A DNA stretch of 52,773 nucleotides from CALLPQ01 sp039819545 (GCA_039819545.1 JBCBRS010000018.1:1-52773); one strand, 5' to 3'. Positions 43,293 to 52,546 are shown, numbered from the stretch's first letter. Translations and numbers: made by a program. Notes: generated by a model not told the origin, from the sequence alone.

Positions 43293-45245
43293 ATGACAAT
43301 GGATTTTAGCGGGACATTTACGACAGGCCAGGTTGTTGAATTTGCGTCCAGCGCAGCAAGCGGAATTACCTATTTTTCAACAACTGAAGGCATTGTCTAC
43401 AGCGTTGACAGCATGACGGGCGCCCTTCGCGCGGAGTTTATTTTCGGCGGTGAACTTGGCGGGCTTTCCATTTCCCCCGACGGTCAGACCCTTGCCGTAG
43501 CGCAACGCGATGCGCGCTTGCTTGCCAATGGGGCGGAAACTTTTGTCATTCATGTGGTGGATATCCCGACAGGCTCGTTTTCGCTAATCAGCGCGGGGCT
43601 GCGAAATAGTCCAAACCGTGGTGAACCAGTTCCCTTTGATGTTACTTTTACGGCTGACAACGAATTGGTTTATACCGTCAACGATCGAGGGGTTTTCCTT
43701 GAAGATTTTATGGGCGGGCAAAACGTTACTCTGGAGGGTAGCGGTGACCTCAGATTTTTGTTTAATAACCGAGAAATTGACTTCACATCGTCCGAAAATC
43801 AAAACTTCGGCGTTATCACAGGGGTCATTTCCGGCAGGCTTGCCATTTTTGACTTCACAACAAATACTATTTCTGCTGAAGCCCTCAGCGCTCGAGTTGC
43901 TGGGGTGAATGGTTTTCAGTTTGCAGCAATTAGTGAGATTTCAGACCTTGTCGTTACGAGTGGCCTTGCCGTCTTTGATTTTGAATTAAATCTAGTCGCA
44001 AATCTATCGCCTCTAGAGGCCTTTTTTGACTTTGAAGCCGTGACCTTCAACAGTGATGGTAGTCAATTTTTCGTTTTGGATTCTGAAACCGATTCGGTAC
44101 TTGTTTTTGAATCCAATACCCTGTCCATTATTGATATTGTCTCGTTACAATCTGACATCTCCCAGTCTGACGGCAATTCTGCGATCTCTCTTTCGCCGGA
44201 CAATGAATTGCTGTTTGTTGCCACAGATGGCGGCGTTGAAATCGTTGACCTCGAATTTGCTCAAACCGAAACGACGATGGCGACCACGCAATCGGAGGTT
44301 ATCATCGGCAGCTCGGCTGATGACATTCTCAACGGTCTAGGTGGTGACCCCTCCAGTTTCCAGCGCGGTGACGCCATTTTCGGCCTCGATGGAAACGACA
44401 CCATTCTTGCCGGTGTCGGCGAAAATCAGGTTTTCGGTGGTCGCGGAACGGACACCGTCAGTTATGAAAACGCCCCCTTGAGTGTCTTTGTGGAGCTTTT
44501 TGATGGCGCACAAAGTATCGCTCAGGATGATACCCTCGACTCAATTGAAAATATTATCGGTAGTAATTTCCGTGACCGCTTGATCGGTAGTCGCGGTGAC
44601 AACGAAATCCACGGCGATAGCGGCGACGACGATATTTTTGGGAATGCCGGTCAGGACACGCTCAACGGAGACAATGGCAATGATCGTCTCAGCGGCGATG
44701 CCGGGTTTGATATGATTTCGGGCGGTGAAGGCAACGACACGCTTGATGGCGGCGCGCAGGCCGATAATCTTTTTGGCGGGGTGGGTGGTGACAGTCTTAT
44801 CGGCGGCGCGGGCTTTGACCGGTTGTTTGCCGACACTGGCGACGACACCTTAGACGGCGGTGCCGGGCCGGACGCCCTGTTTGGGCAACTCGGCAGTGAC
44901 CTCTTAAATGGGGGTACGGACAATGATCGACTTTTCGGCGGTGCCGGTTTTGATACCCTCAATGGCGGCGCCGGCGACGATATGTTAAGCGGCAATTTTA
45001 ATTGGGACCTCTTCGTCTTTGAAGACGGCTTTGGAAATGACGTAATCACCGATTTTAACGTGGCCAACGCATTTGAGCGGATTGATCTGTCCATGGTCAC
45101 TGAAATCACCGATTTTCAGGACCTAACGGACAATCATCTGTCGACGGATGGAAATGGCGATGCCGTGATCTCGGTTGGTAGTGATACCATCACCCTTATC
45201 GGCGTGGACGCGGGCACGCTAACGGCTGCAGAGTTTGTCTTTTAG
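43293..45245 (+). CDS. RTX-type calcium-binding secreted protein with N-terminal beta-propeller-like domain
   Basis: 650 residues, acidic and almost free of Cys. Residues ~10-325 repeat short strands ending in phrases such as LSISPDGQTLAVAQ, VTFNSDGSQFFVLD and ISLSPDNELLFVAT, the pattern of a YncE/WD-like propeller. Residues ~330-580 hold RTX nonapeptides (GGxGxDxLx; for example GGEGNDTLDGG), followed by FVFEDGFGNDVITDF and a C-terminal secretion-type end. Type I secretion without a signal peptide is expected. No T1SS genes adjoin it. The first half is less G+C-rich than neighbours. The stop overlaps the convergent gene by 4 bp. Confidence 0.85.
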   Translation: MTMDFSGTFTTGQVVEFASSAASGITYFSTTEGIVYSVDSMTGALRAEFIFGGELGGLSISPDGQTLAVAQRDARLLANGAETFVIHVVDIPTGSFSLISAGLRNSPNRGEPVPFDVTFTADNELVYTVNDRGVFLEDFMGGQNVTLEGSGDLRFLFNNREIDFTSSENQNFGVITGVISGRLAIFDFTTNTISAEALSARVAGVNGFQFAAISEISDLVVTSGLAVFDFELNLVANLSPLEAFFDFEAVTFNSDGSQFFVLDSETDSVLVFESNTLSIIDIVSLQSDISQSDGNSAISLSPDNELLFVATDGGVEIVDLEFAQTETTMATTQSEVIIGSSADDILNGLGGDPSSFQRGDAIFGLDGNDTILAGVGENQVFGGRGTDTVSYENAPLSVFVELFDGAQSIAQDDTLDSIENIIGSNFRDRLIGSRGDNEIHGDSGDDDIFGNAGQDTLNGDNGNDRLSGDAGFDMISGGEGNDTLDGGAQADNLFGGVGGDSLIGGAGFDRLFADTGDDTLDGGAGPDALFGQLGSDLLNGGTDNDRLFGGAGFDTLNGGAGDDMLSGNFNWDLFVFEDGFGNDVITDFNVANAFERIDLSMVTEITDFQDLTDNHLSTDGNGDAVISVGSDTITLIGVDAGTLTAAEFVF

Positions 45246-45943
45246 CCGCGTTTTTTACAGCGCTCGCGCGGGTTAATGGGCTTGCCGCCGGCGAAGTAGT
45301 CCACATCTTCCAGCGGCTTGACCACATTGACGGTCCAGTCGCACCAGATCTCCTCGGCCTCCCATTCGCTTTCGGAAGCCATGGCGCCGGTTTGCGGGTT
45401 AATCAGTACAATGAAGGGCGACCATACCCGGTGCCAGCCGCGTTCCTTCGCCATGTCGGTCACGCCCAGCCTATCGGCGAGGGCAAGGCCGTGGGGCGAG
45501 CGCGCATGGAGGCGCAAGACCGGGATCGTCACGGGCGCGCCGCCATCCACATAAGAGCGCAACTGAGCCTTTGAAAAGTTCCGCGCCATATGGATTCCGC
45601 GCACCGGATTGTCCGGATTGAAAATCGCGCGTTCCAAGACCGTGCAGTAGGGGCACTTGTTAAACCCGAAAATCACCATGAGCGGTTTCCCCTGCGCCTT
45701 GGCATCGCCAAGCGCGCGCGCGTAGAGCACCGCAGAGTCCCGGCAGGCATGGTACTTCACCACACGCACTCTTTCCTCTGTACACCCCTCAATTTTTTCA
45801 ACCGAGGAATAATCGATGGCTGGTTCAAAAACCGGTGCCTGAAGAAAAGCAGGAGGACTTTGCGGCGCGGGGGGTTGCGCGTTAGCGCCTGAAAAAATCA
45901 GGGTGAGCAAAATTGCATAAGATACAGAAAGAATACGGGGCAT
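45242..45943 (-). CDS. Exported thioredoxin-fold protein
   Basis: 233 residues with a Sec signal (ILLTLIFSGANA). A CPYC active site sits in VIFGFNKCPYCTVLE near residue 97, with a cis-Pro loop TIPVL later, like SoxW or thioredoxin-like periplasmic reductases. The C-terminal region has several further Cys (WCDW, ERCKK). It probably handles disulfides in the periplasm; partner unknown. It overlaps the RTX stop tail-to-tail. Confidence 0.75.
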   Translation of the reverse strand: MPRILSVSYAILLTLIFSGANAQPPAPQSPPAFLQAPVFEPAIDYSSVEKIEGCTEERVRVVKYHACRDSAVLYARALGDAKAQGKPLMVIFGFNKCPYCTVLERAIFNPDNPVRGIHMARNFSKAQLRSYVDGGAPVTIPVLRLHARSPHGLALADRLGVTDMAKERGWHRVWSPFIVLINPQTGAMASESEWEAEEIWCDWTVNVVKPLEDVDYFAGGKPINPRERCKKRG

Positions 45944-46011
45944 GGGTACAACTTAAAAAGAATTCGGGACGCCTCTGCCTAACAAGCGCCTATCAAAAAC
46001 AAAATCACGTT

Positions 46012-47379
46012 TTAGTCAGCGGGGCGCTGCGCGGCCGGTGAATTCATCAGATCCGCGATGAGCAATGCCGCCCGCCGGGTGGCAAACGCCATAGAGGGCA
46101 CATGCATGAATTCGCGCGGGCTGTGGGCGCCCTGCCCGTCAACACCGAGGCCGTCCATACCGGTCACATGGGGGGCAACAAAGCTGATATCCGCCGCGCC
46201 GCGCCGTTCAGGTGGGAAGCTTTCCACCGGGTCAAGGCCAAGACGCGCATGCACCGCGTTCAGCCGCGCCAGCAGGGATTGGTTCGCTGGCGTCTCTTCC
46301 ATGGCCGGATATCGATCTTCAAAGCTGATCGTTGCGGTTGTTTGGGGCAGGTTGGCTGCAACGATCTTGCGCATGGCCTCTCGCGCAGCGTCTTTTTGCG
46401 CTTCGTTCATAAACCGCAAGCCGCCATTGGCCACCGCGCGGTTTGGCACCACATTGCCTTTTCCGTAGGCGGATTGATCCGCTTTGGTTTCGCCTTCTTC
46501 AATAAGAGTACCGGCGGCCATCACACCGGCATTAAAGGTCAATCCAAAGGGGCCGCGCACCTCCCCATAGAACCGGTTGAGAATACGCGCCAATTCAAAC
46601 GCGGCGCCCGCGCCGACCCGGTCATTAAAAATGCCAGAGGAATGGGCCTGCGGGGCCGTGACCTCAAGCGACCAGTTGGAGGAGCCGCGCCGCCCAATGA
46701 CCGCATAGCCAGGGCTCATGCCCTCGAAATTTAGCGCATAGTCCGCGGCCTTGCCGGCGGCAATCAGGTCCTTGCGCGCAACGGCGATGGGTTCGCCCGC
46801 GCTTTCTTCATCGCCGGTAAAAAAGACGGTGATCTTGCCGTTGTTCAGCGCGTTGTTTTCCACCAGCGCCTTGAGCGCATAAAGCACCACAACATTGCCG
46901 CCCTTCATATCAGCAATGCCGGGCCCGTGCGCGATATCGCCGTCGCGCTCAAACGTCTGAAAGGGGCTATTTTCTTCAAACACCGTATCCAGATGGCCGA
47001 TCAAGAGAAGGTGCGGCCCCTCGCCGGATCCGAACGTCCGCGTAGCAACCATATGACCCGCACGCGCCATACCCTCCGGCATATCAATCCAGTCAGTTTC
47101 AAATCCGATCGCTGCAAACCGCTCTGAGAACGCATCGCCCACCGCCCGCACACCGGTCACATTTAGCGTGCCAGAATTGATATTGACCATCTGTTCCAAA
47201 AAGCGGAGCGCGGCATCGCCATCTTTCTCGACGGTCGCGAGAACAGCATTATCCTCTGCGGTGAGGACGTAGGCAGGTATTTGGCTGCCCTGTCCATGGG
47301 CCGTCCGTATGGAGAGGATTGAGCCATTCAGCCCGATCATCAAAAGCATAGCAAGAACAAGGCGCGAGGGAGCATGCAT
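46012..47379 (-). CDS. M20-family metallopeptidase (carboxypeptidase G2-like), exported
   Basis: 455 residues with an N-terminal signal. The dizinc motifs are LLIGHLDTVF (His, Asp), GPGIADMKGG (bridging Asp), TGDEESAG (catalytic and ligand Glu) and a C-terminal GQGAHSPREFMHVPS (His ligand). A dimerisation domain lies between. Relatives release C-terminal glutamate from folates or peptides. Periplasmic nutrient scavenging is the likely role. The DLH-like gene upstream is on the same strand 51 bp away. Confidence 0.88.
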   Translation of the reverse strand: MHAPSRLVLAMLLMIGLNGSILSIRTAHGQGSQIPAYVLTAEDNAVLATVEKDGDAALRFLEQMVNINSGTLNVTGVRAVGDAFSERFAAIGFETDWIDMPEGMARAGHMVATRTFGSGEGPHLLLIGHLDTVFEENSPFQTFERDGDIAHGPGIADMKGGNVVVLYALKALVENNALNNGKITVFFTGDEESAGEPIAVARKDLIAAGKAADYALNFEGMSPGYAVIGRRGSSNWSLEVTAPQAHSSGIFNDRVGAGAAFELARILNRFYGEVRGPFGLTFNAGVMAAGTLIEEGETKADQSAYGKGNVVPNRAVANGGLRFMNEAQKDAAREAMRKIVAANLPQTTATISFEDRYPAMEETPANQSLLARLNAVHARLGLDPVESFPPERRGAADISFVAPHVTGMDGLGVDGQGAHSPREFMHVPSMAFATRRAALLIADLMNSPAAQRPAD

Positions 47380-47430
47380 AAAGACTAACCTTTTTGAGGT
47401 GTTAGCGTCCGCGATAAAACGGTGCCAGAA

Positions 47431-48393
47431 TTACAGCGCGCGTTCATACAACGCCAGCAGACGGCTCCACGCCTTTTCCGCCTGCGCTTCATTGTAGACG
47501 CGGCTATCGGGCGGGCACCAGCCATGGAGCGTGCCCTCATAAACTTCGATTTCCGCTGCGAGGCCCGCGTCGGCATATGCCTTTTCGAGCACCGGTTTGA
47601 AGTCCGGATTGCGCTCATAATCGTTCTCGGCAATCGCGTGCAGCACCTGCGCTTTGGTTTGCGCGATGAGCAAATGCGGGCTGTCCTCGCGGTCGGTGAC
47701 GAGGCCGCCGCCATGGAAAGACGCCGCTGCCCCTACGCGCGCAGGCACCGCACCGGCTGTCCGCATGATCAACGGGCCACCCATGCAATAGCCAGCCGTG
47801 CCGATCATCCGATCGGTGTCCACGGCCTCCTGCGCGTCAAGAAAGCCGATATAGTCGCGCGCATCGGCAAACGCTGCAGGCTCGGTCAGTTTACGCGCCA
47901 TGGAGACCAACCGCGCGCGCACATCGGGATCTGAAAATTGCTCGTCGGGCGTTACCACCGGCGCAGGCGCATCACGCCAGAACGGGTTCACCACGAGGAC
48001 GCCATAGCCCGCTGTGGCAAGTCGCTTGCCCATGGCTTCAAATGCCGGGCGCAGGCCGCGAATATCAGGCCAGATCAAAATACCGGGATGGGTCCCGTCG
48101 ACGGGATGAAAAAAGACGCTGTCGGAAACGCCGCCGGTCTCGCCCGCTGCGCCCGACATGGTGATCGTCACGCGTTCTTCCATTATCGGCGTTCCATCGC
48201 CCGACGCAGAACGCGCCGCGTCATTGCCAACGGCGTTGACCCCGGCTTTGCCGTCATCGGACGAACAGCCAGAGGCCGAAAATGCCGTCGCAAAAATCGC
48301 CGCCGCCGACAAATGCCCAAACGCCCGTCGGTCTACCGCGTCGCCCTTTTTTTGTGCTGTTTTATTGTCTGTTTCGGTTTGCTCATCGCACAT
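47431..48393 (-). CDS. Dienelactone hydrolase-family lipoprotein with Tat-like signal
   Basis: 320 residues. DRRAFGHLSAAAIFATAFSASGC combines a twin-arginine signal and a lipobox Cys, so it may be exported folded and lipidated. The alpha/beta-hydrolase triad of the DLH family is visible: Cys in GTAGYCMGG near residue 205, an acidic residue after AENDYE, and His in GTLHGWCPP. Annotated relatives hydrolyse lactones or esters. It may share a transcript with the M20 peptidase. Confidence 0.8.
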   Translation of the reverse strand: MCDEQTETDNKTAQKKGDAVDRRAFGHLSAAAIFATAFSASGCSSDDGKAGVNAVGNDAARSASGDGTPIMEERVTITMSGAAGETGGVSDSVFFHPVDGTHPGILIWPDIRGLRPAFEAMGKRLATAGYGVLVVNPFWRDAPAPVVTPDEQFSDPDVRARLVSMARKLTEPAAFADARDYIGFLDAQEAVDTDRMIGTAGYCMGGPLIMRTAGAVPARVGAAASFHGGGLVTDREDSPHLLIAQTKAQVLHAIAENDYERNPDFKPVLEKAYADAGLAAEIEVYEGTLHGWCPPDSRVYNEAQAEKAWSRLLALYERAL

Positions 48394-48563
48394 GGGTCAT
48401 GGTCCTTTATTCGCTGGCTAAATCGCTGGTTCCTGAGTAGCGATGTTTTGCCAATTTTCATAATCTCTTGGGGACATCGTCGGGGCTGCCCCAGGAAACC
48501 CCACAGCTCGAAACCTGGCTGCGTCGTGACACGCAAATCCATTAACTTTTCGCCGTTGTCCCC

Positions 48564-48595
48564 CTTGACGGACCGCCTCGCCCCGCCTATTTGCG
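48564..48595 (+). promoter_or_regulatory. Heat-shock (sigma32) promoter of groESL
   Basis: CTTG (48564-48567), an 18-bp spacer, and CCTATTTGCG (48586-48595) fit the alphaproteobacterial RpoH consensus CTTG-N17/18-CYTATNTNNG at every defined position. It ends 2 bp before the CIRCE element. Confidence 0.8.
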
Positions 48596-48597
48596 CA

Positions 48598-48624
48598 TCA
48601 GCACTCGCAAAGTGTGAGTGCCAG
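48598..48624. promoter_or_regulatory. CIRCE operator for HrcA
   Basis: GCACTC-N9-GAGTGC at 48601-48621, the conserved core of CIRCE; the outer bases (TCA...CAG) are only partly matched. Lying on the expected transcription start, it should let HrcA repress groESL under non-stress conditions. Confidence 0.9.
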
Positions 48625-48704
48625 GATGCGGCGCAACTCTCGTATAAACTTGAGGAAAGCCGTCTACCAAATTGATTTGAAACATTTTTTCAGGAGAAGC
48701 ATCC

Positions 48705-48992
48705 ATGGGTTTTCGTCCCCTCCATGATCGTGTGCTCGTCCGTCGTCTCGACGAAGATGAGAAAACAGCCGGCGGGATCATCATTCCCGACACGGCCAAA
48801 GAAAAGCCAAGCCAAGGCGAAGTCATCGCTTGTGGCGGTGGTGCCCGCGCTGAAAATGGCGAGATTGTCGCCCTTGATGTGAGCACTGGCGACAAAATCC
48901 TGTTCGGCAAATGGTCTGGCACCGAGGTGAAACTCGACGGCGAAGACCTGTTGATCATGAAAGAGTCAGACATCCTCGGGATCGTCGACTAA
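48705..48992 (+). CDS. groES: Co-chaperonin GroES
   Basis: 95 residues, standard length. MGFRPLHDRVLVRRLDEDEKTAGGIIIPDTAKEKP gives the N-terminal strand and mobile loop, and GTEVKLDGEDLLIMKESDILGIV closes the barrel. It caps GroEL during folding cycles. First gene of the groESL operon under sigma32 and CIRCE; groEL follows after 45 bp. Confidence 0.98.
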   Translation: MGFRPLHDRVLVRRLDEDEKTAGGIIIPDTAKEKPSQGEVIACGGGARAENGEIVALDVSTGDKILFGKWSGTEVKLDGEDLLIMKESDILGIVD

Positions 48993-49037
48993 CCCCCTCT
49001 TCAATCCGTTTATCTTATAAAGTCAGGAGACTGAGTA

Positions 49038-50699
49038 ATGGCAGCTAAAGAAGTCAAATTTGACGTCGATGCCCGCGAGAAAATGCTTCGCGGTGTCGAT
49101 ATTCTCGCCAACGCCGTAAAAGTAACCCTTGGGCCCAAAGGCCGGAACGTGGTTATCGAAAAATCATTCGGCGCGCCGCGCATCACCAAAGATGGTGTGA
49201 CCGTTGCGAAAGAAATCGAGCTGGAAGACAAGTTCGAAAATATGGGTGCGCAGATGGTTCGCGAAGTTGCGAGCCGCACCAATGACGAAGCCGGCGACGG
49301 CACCACTACCGCCACCGTTCTGGCACAATCCATCGTTCGTGAAGGCGCCAAGTCTGTTGCGGCCGGCATGAACCCCATGGACCTGAAACGCGGTATCGAC
49401 CTCGCGGTTACCAAGGTTATTGAGGACATCAAAGCGCGCGCAACCAAAATCGCCGAGTCATCGGAGATTGCCCAGGTTGGTACCATCTCCGCCAATGGCG
49501 AGCGTGAAATCGGTGAAATGATTGCCGCGGCCATGGACAAGGTCGGCAATGAAGGCGTGATCACCGTCGAAGAAGCCAAAACAGCCGAGACCGAGCTCGA
49601 CGTTGTTGAAGGCATGCAGTTCGACCGCGGGTACCTGTCACCCTACTTTGTGACGAACCCGGACAAAATGCTGGCCGATCTGGAAGACCCGTTCATCCTG
49701 CTGCACGAGAAAAAACTCTCCGGCCTGCAGCCCATGCTGCCCCTGCTGGAAGCGGTTGTGCAGTCGGGCAAGCCTCTCTTGATCATTGCCGAAGATATTG
49801 AAGGCGAAGCGCTGGCGACTCTCGTGGTCAACCGTCTGCGCGGTGGTCTGAAAGTGGCGGCGGTAAAAGCACCGGGCTTCGGTGACCGTCGCAAAGCCAT
49901 GCTCGAGGACATTGCGATCCTCACCGGTGGCGAAGTGATCTCCGAAGATGTCGGCATCAAGCTGGAAAACGTGACCCTCGATATGCTGGGTACTGCGAAG
50001 AAAGTGACGATCTCCAAAGACGACACCACCATCGTCGATGGCGCGGGTGACAAAGACGGTATTGAAGCGCGCACGGGTCAAATCCGTCGTCAAATCGAAG
50101 ATACATCGTCTGATTATGACCGCGAAAAACTGCAAGAGCGTCTGGCCAAGCTGGCTGGCGGTGTTGCCGTTTTGAAAGTAGGCGGTGCCACGGAAGTGGA
50201 AGTGAAAGAGCGTAAAGACCGCGTCGATGATGCCCTGAACGCAACCCGCGCCGCCGTTGAAGAAGGCATCGTGCCCGGTGGTGGGACGGCGCTGTTGTTC
50301 GCCACACGCGCACTCGACGGTCTGGAAGGTGAAAACGCCGATCAGACAGCGGGTGTGAACATTGTGCGCCGCGCGATCCAGGCCCCAATCCGCCAGATCG
50401 TGGAAAATGCCGGCGGTGAAGGGTCCATCGTGGTGGGCAAGCTGCTTGAGCAGGACAATGTGAAGTTCGGCCTCAACGCTCAAACCGGCGAATATGGCGA
50501 CCTGATCGAAGCGGGTATCGTGGACCCCGCCAAAGTCGTGCGGCACGCGCTGCAGGACGCCGGTTCCGTTGCGGGTCTGTTGATCACCACAGAAGCCATG
50601 GTCGCCGACGCGCCGAAGAAAGACACCGGCGGCGCCGGTGGCGGCATGCCTGACATGGGCGGCATGGGCGGTATGGGTGGCATGGGCGGCATGATGTAA
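49038..50699 (+). CDS. groEL: Chaperonin GroEL
   Basis: 553 residues. AAKEVKFDVDAREKMLRGVD at the N-terminus, the ATPase loop DGTTTATVLA near residue 87, and a C-terminal Gly-Gly-Met tail typical of GroEL. Forms the double ring that folds proteins with GroES. Its last codons and trailer are the source of the 80-bp tandem repeat that follows. Confidence 0.99.
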   Translation: MAAKEVKFDVDAREKMLRGVDILANAVKVTLGPKGRNVVIEKSFGAPRITKDGVTVAKEIELEDKFENMGAQMVREVASRTNDEAGDGTTTATVLAQSIVREGAKSVAAGMNPMDLKRGIDLAVTKVIEDIKARATKIAESSEIAQVGTISANGEREIGEMIAAAMDKVGNEGVITVEEAKTAETELDVVEGMQFDRGYLSPYFVTNPDKMLADLEDPFILLHEKKLSGLQPMLPLLEAVVQSGKPLLIIAEDIEGEALATLVVNRLRGGLKVAAVKAPGFGDRRKAMLEDIAILTGGEVISEDVGIKLENVTLDMLGTAKKVTISKDDTTIVDGAGDKDGIEARTGQIRRQIEDTSSDYDREKLQERLAKLAGGVAVLKVGGATEVEVKERKDRVDDALNATRAAVEEGIVPGGGTALLFATRALDGLEGENADQTAGVNIVRRAIQAPIRQIVENAGGEGSIVVGKLLEQDNVKFGLNAQTGEYGDLIEAGIVDPAKVVRHALQDAGSVAGLLITTEAMVADAPKKDTGGAGGGMPDMGGMGGMGGMGGMM

Positions 50700-50880
50700 T
50701 TGCCAAAGGCAATTCATCATACGCCCATCATCTAAAGTGGTTTGGATCGGCAAGCCGATCCAAACTGGCGGCATGGTGTAAGCCAAAAGCAATTCATCAT
50801 TCGCCCATCATCTAAAGTAGTTTGGATCGGCAAGCCGATCCAAACTGGCGGCATGGTGTAAGCCAAAGGCAATTCATCAT
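50685..50880 (+). repeat. Tandem duplication of the groEL 3' end, 80-bp period
   Basis: The phrase GGCGGCATGRTGTAA then GCCAAAGGCAATTCATCAT occurs three times (50685, 50768, 50848). The two full units include a perfect 12-bp hairpin, GTTTGGATCGGC-AA-GCCGATCCAAAC (50739-50764 and 50819-50844). The second and third copies are not translated as GroEL but keep its last codons, showing they derive from it. The hairpin may act in termination or mRNA stability; it lacks a T-run. Confidence 0.88.
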
Positions 50881-50932
50881 AACAAGTGCTGGGCACAGCA
50901 TTGCTGGCCAGTTGGGGCAAATAGCAGGCATA

Positions 50933-51139
50933 ATGGAGGAGTTTAGCCAACTCGCAACAGCATCTAAGTCAGCCTGTAATCGAGAAGACTTTTGGTCAAA
51001 CGCCATTGGAAATCTAGCGCGTGCAGACAAATATATTCGGGGCGCAACATTTGGATCAATGTTGCAAAGAGGGATGAGAATGATGGGTGCTTGCTCTCGA
51101 AAACAAGCACAAATTCAACTTCCAGTGGGGACACAATGA
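50933..51139 (+). CDS. Possible small protein upstream of an A+T-rich lipoprotein
   Basis: A 68-residue frame (MEEFSQLATASKS...) from ATG 50933. Its TGA overlaps the lipoprotein ATG by 4 bp (ATGA), typical of coupled genes, and composition is protein-like. No family recognised, and there is only a weak upstream AGCAGG. The frame stays open further upstream into the groEL-tail repeat, so the start is uncertain. Confidence 0.35.
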   Translation: MEEFSQLATASKSACNREDFWSNAIGNLARADKYIRGATFGSMLQRGMRMMGACSRKQAQIQLPVGTQ

Positions 51140-51651
51140 AATACTTTGTAATACCAGTCTCATTGATCTTATATCTTCTCACCGCCTGCAGTGTGGCAGG
51201 GAAGCCTTGTGATCGTGTAGATCAATACCGATTTCGTCCGGCTTTAGAAGAAATTGATATATCAAAAACTGACAATTTGCCCTATCTTGATTTTTACTTT
51301 TCCCCATCTACAGAAAAATTTTTGAAATTTCATTCAAATATTGAGGAAAAGGTTTTTATATCGAGTACACGATCTATTGAAGGTGACTATAATTTTGTCC
51401 CTTCGCAAAGAGCGAGCAGTGTAGTCGGCGTTAATATTTCAAGTGAAAACCCATTACGGATAAGAATTCCGTTGACCGTCAGTTACAACGCTGCAAACGA
51501 ATACCTACTTAATTTTGGTAAATTAGGACGAATTCGACTAAAATCAGGTGGTGTCGCGTGGATCAATCTAAATTTATTTGTCGCCGAGGGGTGTGATATC
51601 GATAGCTCTTACGAGGGCTTTTTCTCTGACGGATTAAAAATTGTCACATAA
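51136..51651 (+). CDS. Hypothetical lipoprotein, A+T-rich
   Basis: 171 residues from ATG 51136 (GGGGA 5 nt upstream). The signal ends with lipobox LTAC. The mature part is a predicted beta-rich domain, with alternating strands such as RIRIPLTVSYN and AWINLNLFV, and Cys near residues 24 and 155. No family recognised. Base composition and codons (AAA, ATT, TTT) differ from groEL next door, suggesting acquisition. Confidence 0.65.
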   Translation: MKYFVIPVSLILYLLTACSVAGKPCDRVDQYRFRPALEEIDISKTDNLPYLDFYFSPSTEKFLKFHSNIEEKVFISSTRSIEGDYNFVPSQRASSVVGVNISSENPLRIRIPLTVSYNAANEYLLNFGKLGRIRLKSGGVAWINLNLFVAEGCDIDSSYEGFFSDGLKIVT

Positions 51652-51744
51652 TTATCTTCGACGGATCCTAGCAAGCAGGGTGCATTAAGCGCAGCGCAAA
51701 GCACCATTTGATCTAGCGCGCATTAACGCCATGGGTTATTTTGC

Positions 51745-51770
51745 ACGATGCGGAGTTACCAACGCATCGT
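51745..51770. terminator. Hairpin between convergent genes
   Basis: An 8-bp stem ACGATGCG (51745-51752) and CGCATCGT (51763-51770) lies between the rightward lipoprotein and the leftward gene ending at 51939. There is no T-run, so a terminator role is tentative. Confidence 0.35.
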
Positions 51771-51938
51771 CGTTCCCGGTACGGATTATTTTTCACAGTA
51801 AACCTTCTTGATCGGCAGCAAACGCTGGTAGCCGTCCGGTCATGACCACCATCAGTCTTCGTGATCGCTCACGTTTGGGAAGACCGAACTCATAAACTTT
51901 TCCTGTTTCGGTTTCCCCGCGCCACTCCATGGCCATGG

Positions 51939-52334
51939 CTACGCCGTCACCGTCACCGGCTCTTTCTTAAAGGAAGCATTGTTTGTGGAGTGGTTGCGGG
52001 TCATCGTGAACTGATCTTGTTCTCCGTCGATGTCCCAATAGCCTATAATCTCGGATCCGTCCTCTGACAAAATTCCGTCGTAAAAAACGCTACGGGCACA
52101 ATCGCCACCCCCATCATAGGTTTTGATGAAAGAAACATCGTGGCCCGAACATTGACCTGTAATCCGGGCATAAAGATTATCTGTTAAACGCCCCAAAAGG
52201 TTCGGCTCGCTAATGTCGTCCGAGAGGTCGCCGCCATCATGATGAAGCCGCGCCAGAAAAGGGACTTCCCTTACCTCACCTTCGGGCATCCAATAAACGC
52301 CCGACCACTCTCCTGTAAGGTTTAGGGTTTCCAT
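51939..52334 (-). CDS. Hypothetical small beta-barrel-like protein
   Basis: 131 residues, no signal peptide. The pattern LTGEWSGVYWMP at the N-terminus, then strands each ended by turns (FLARLHHDGG, LYARITGQCSGHDVSFIKTYDGG, GILSEDGSEIIGYWDID) and a final FTMTR resembles lipocalin/avidin-like small barrels. Function unknown. Its ATG overlaps the stop of the next upstream frame by one base (TAATG). Confidence 0.65.
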   Translation of the reverse strand: METLNLTGEWSGVYWMPEGEVREVPFLARLHHDGGDLSDDISEPNLLGRLTDNLYARITGQCSGHDVSFIKTYDGGGDCARSVFYDGILSEDGSEIIGYWDIDGEQDQFTMTRNHSTNNASFKKEPVTVTA

Positions 52335-52546
52335 TATGTGCTCCCGGGTCCGTTGTGACGCCCGCGGGAAGACAAGGTACGGTCTTCAGGCGCCGTCATC
52401 CAGCGTCGTAGGGCTGGCAGATCATCAGCCGGTTTGTGCTGCCCCCAGCGCGGATCTGCAAGGGTGCAACACTTAATGATCCGGCGCAAATGGGGCTCTA
52501 CGCCGAGTGCGCAAGCGCCCAGTCCTGCGCTCAGTCCTGCGCCCAC
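52334..52546 (-). CDS. Hypothetical protein, 70 aa
   Basis: GTG start at 52546. A Gly/Ala-rich start (VGAGLSAGLGACALG) is followed by a basic region with two adjacent Cys (IIKCCTLADPRWG). No family recognised. The TAATG junction with the next gene supports translation, but the start is weak and the composition unremarkable. Confidence 0.35.
   Translation of the reverse strand: MGAGLSAGLGACALGVEPHLRRIIKCCTLADPRWGQHKPADDLPALRRWMTAPEDRTLSSRGRHNGPGST

Noticed and set aside
49638..50792. A 384-codon minus-strand frame
   Set aside because: It is antisense to groEL and its His/Phe-rich product mirrors groEL codon bias.
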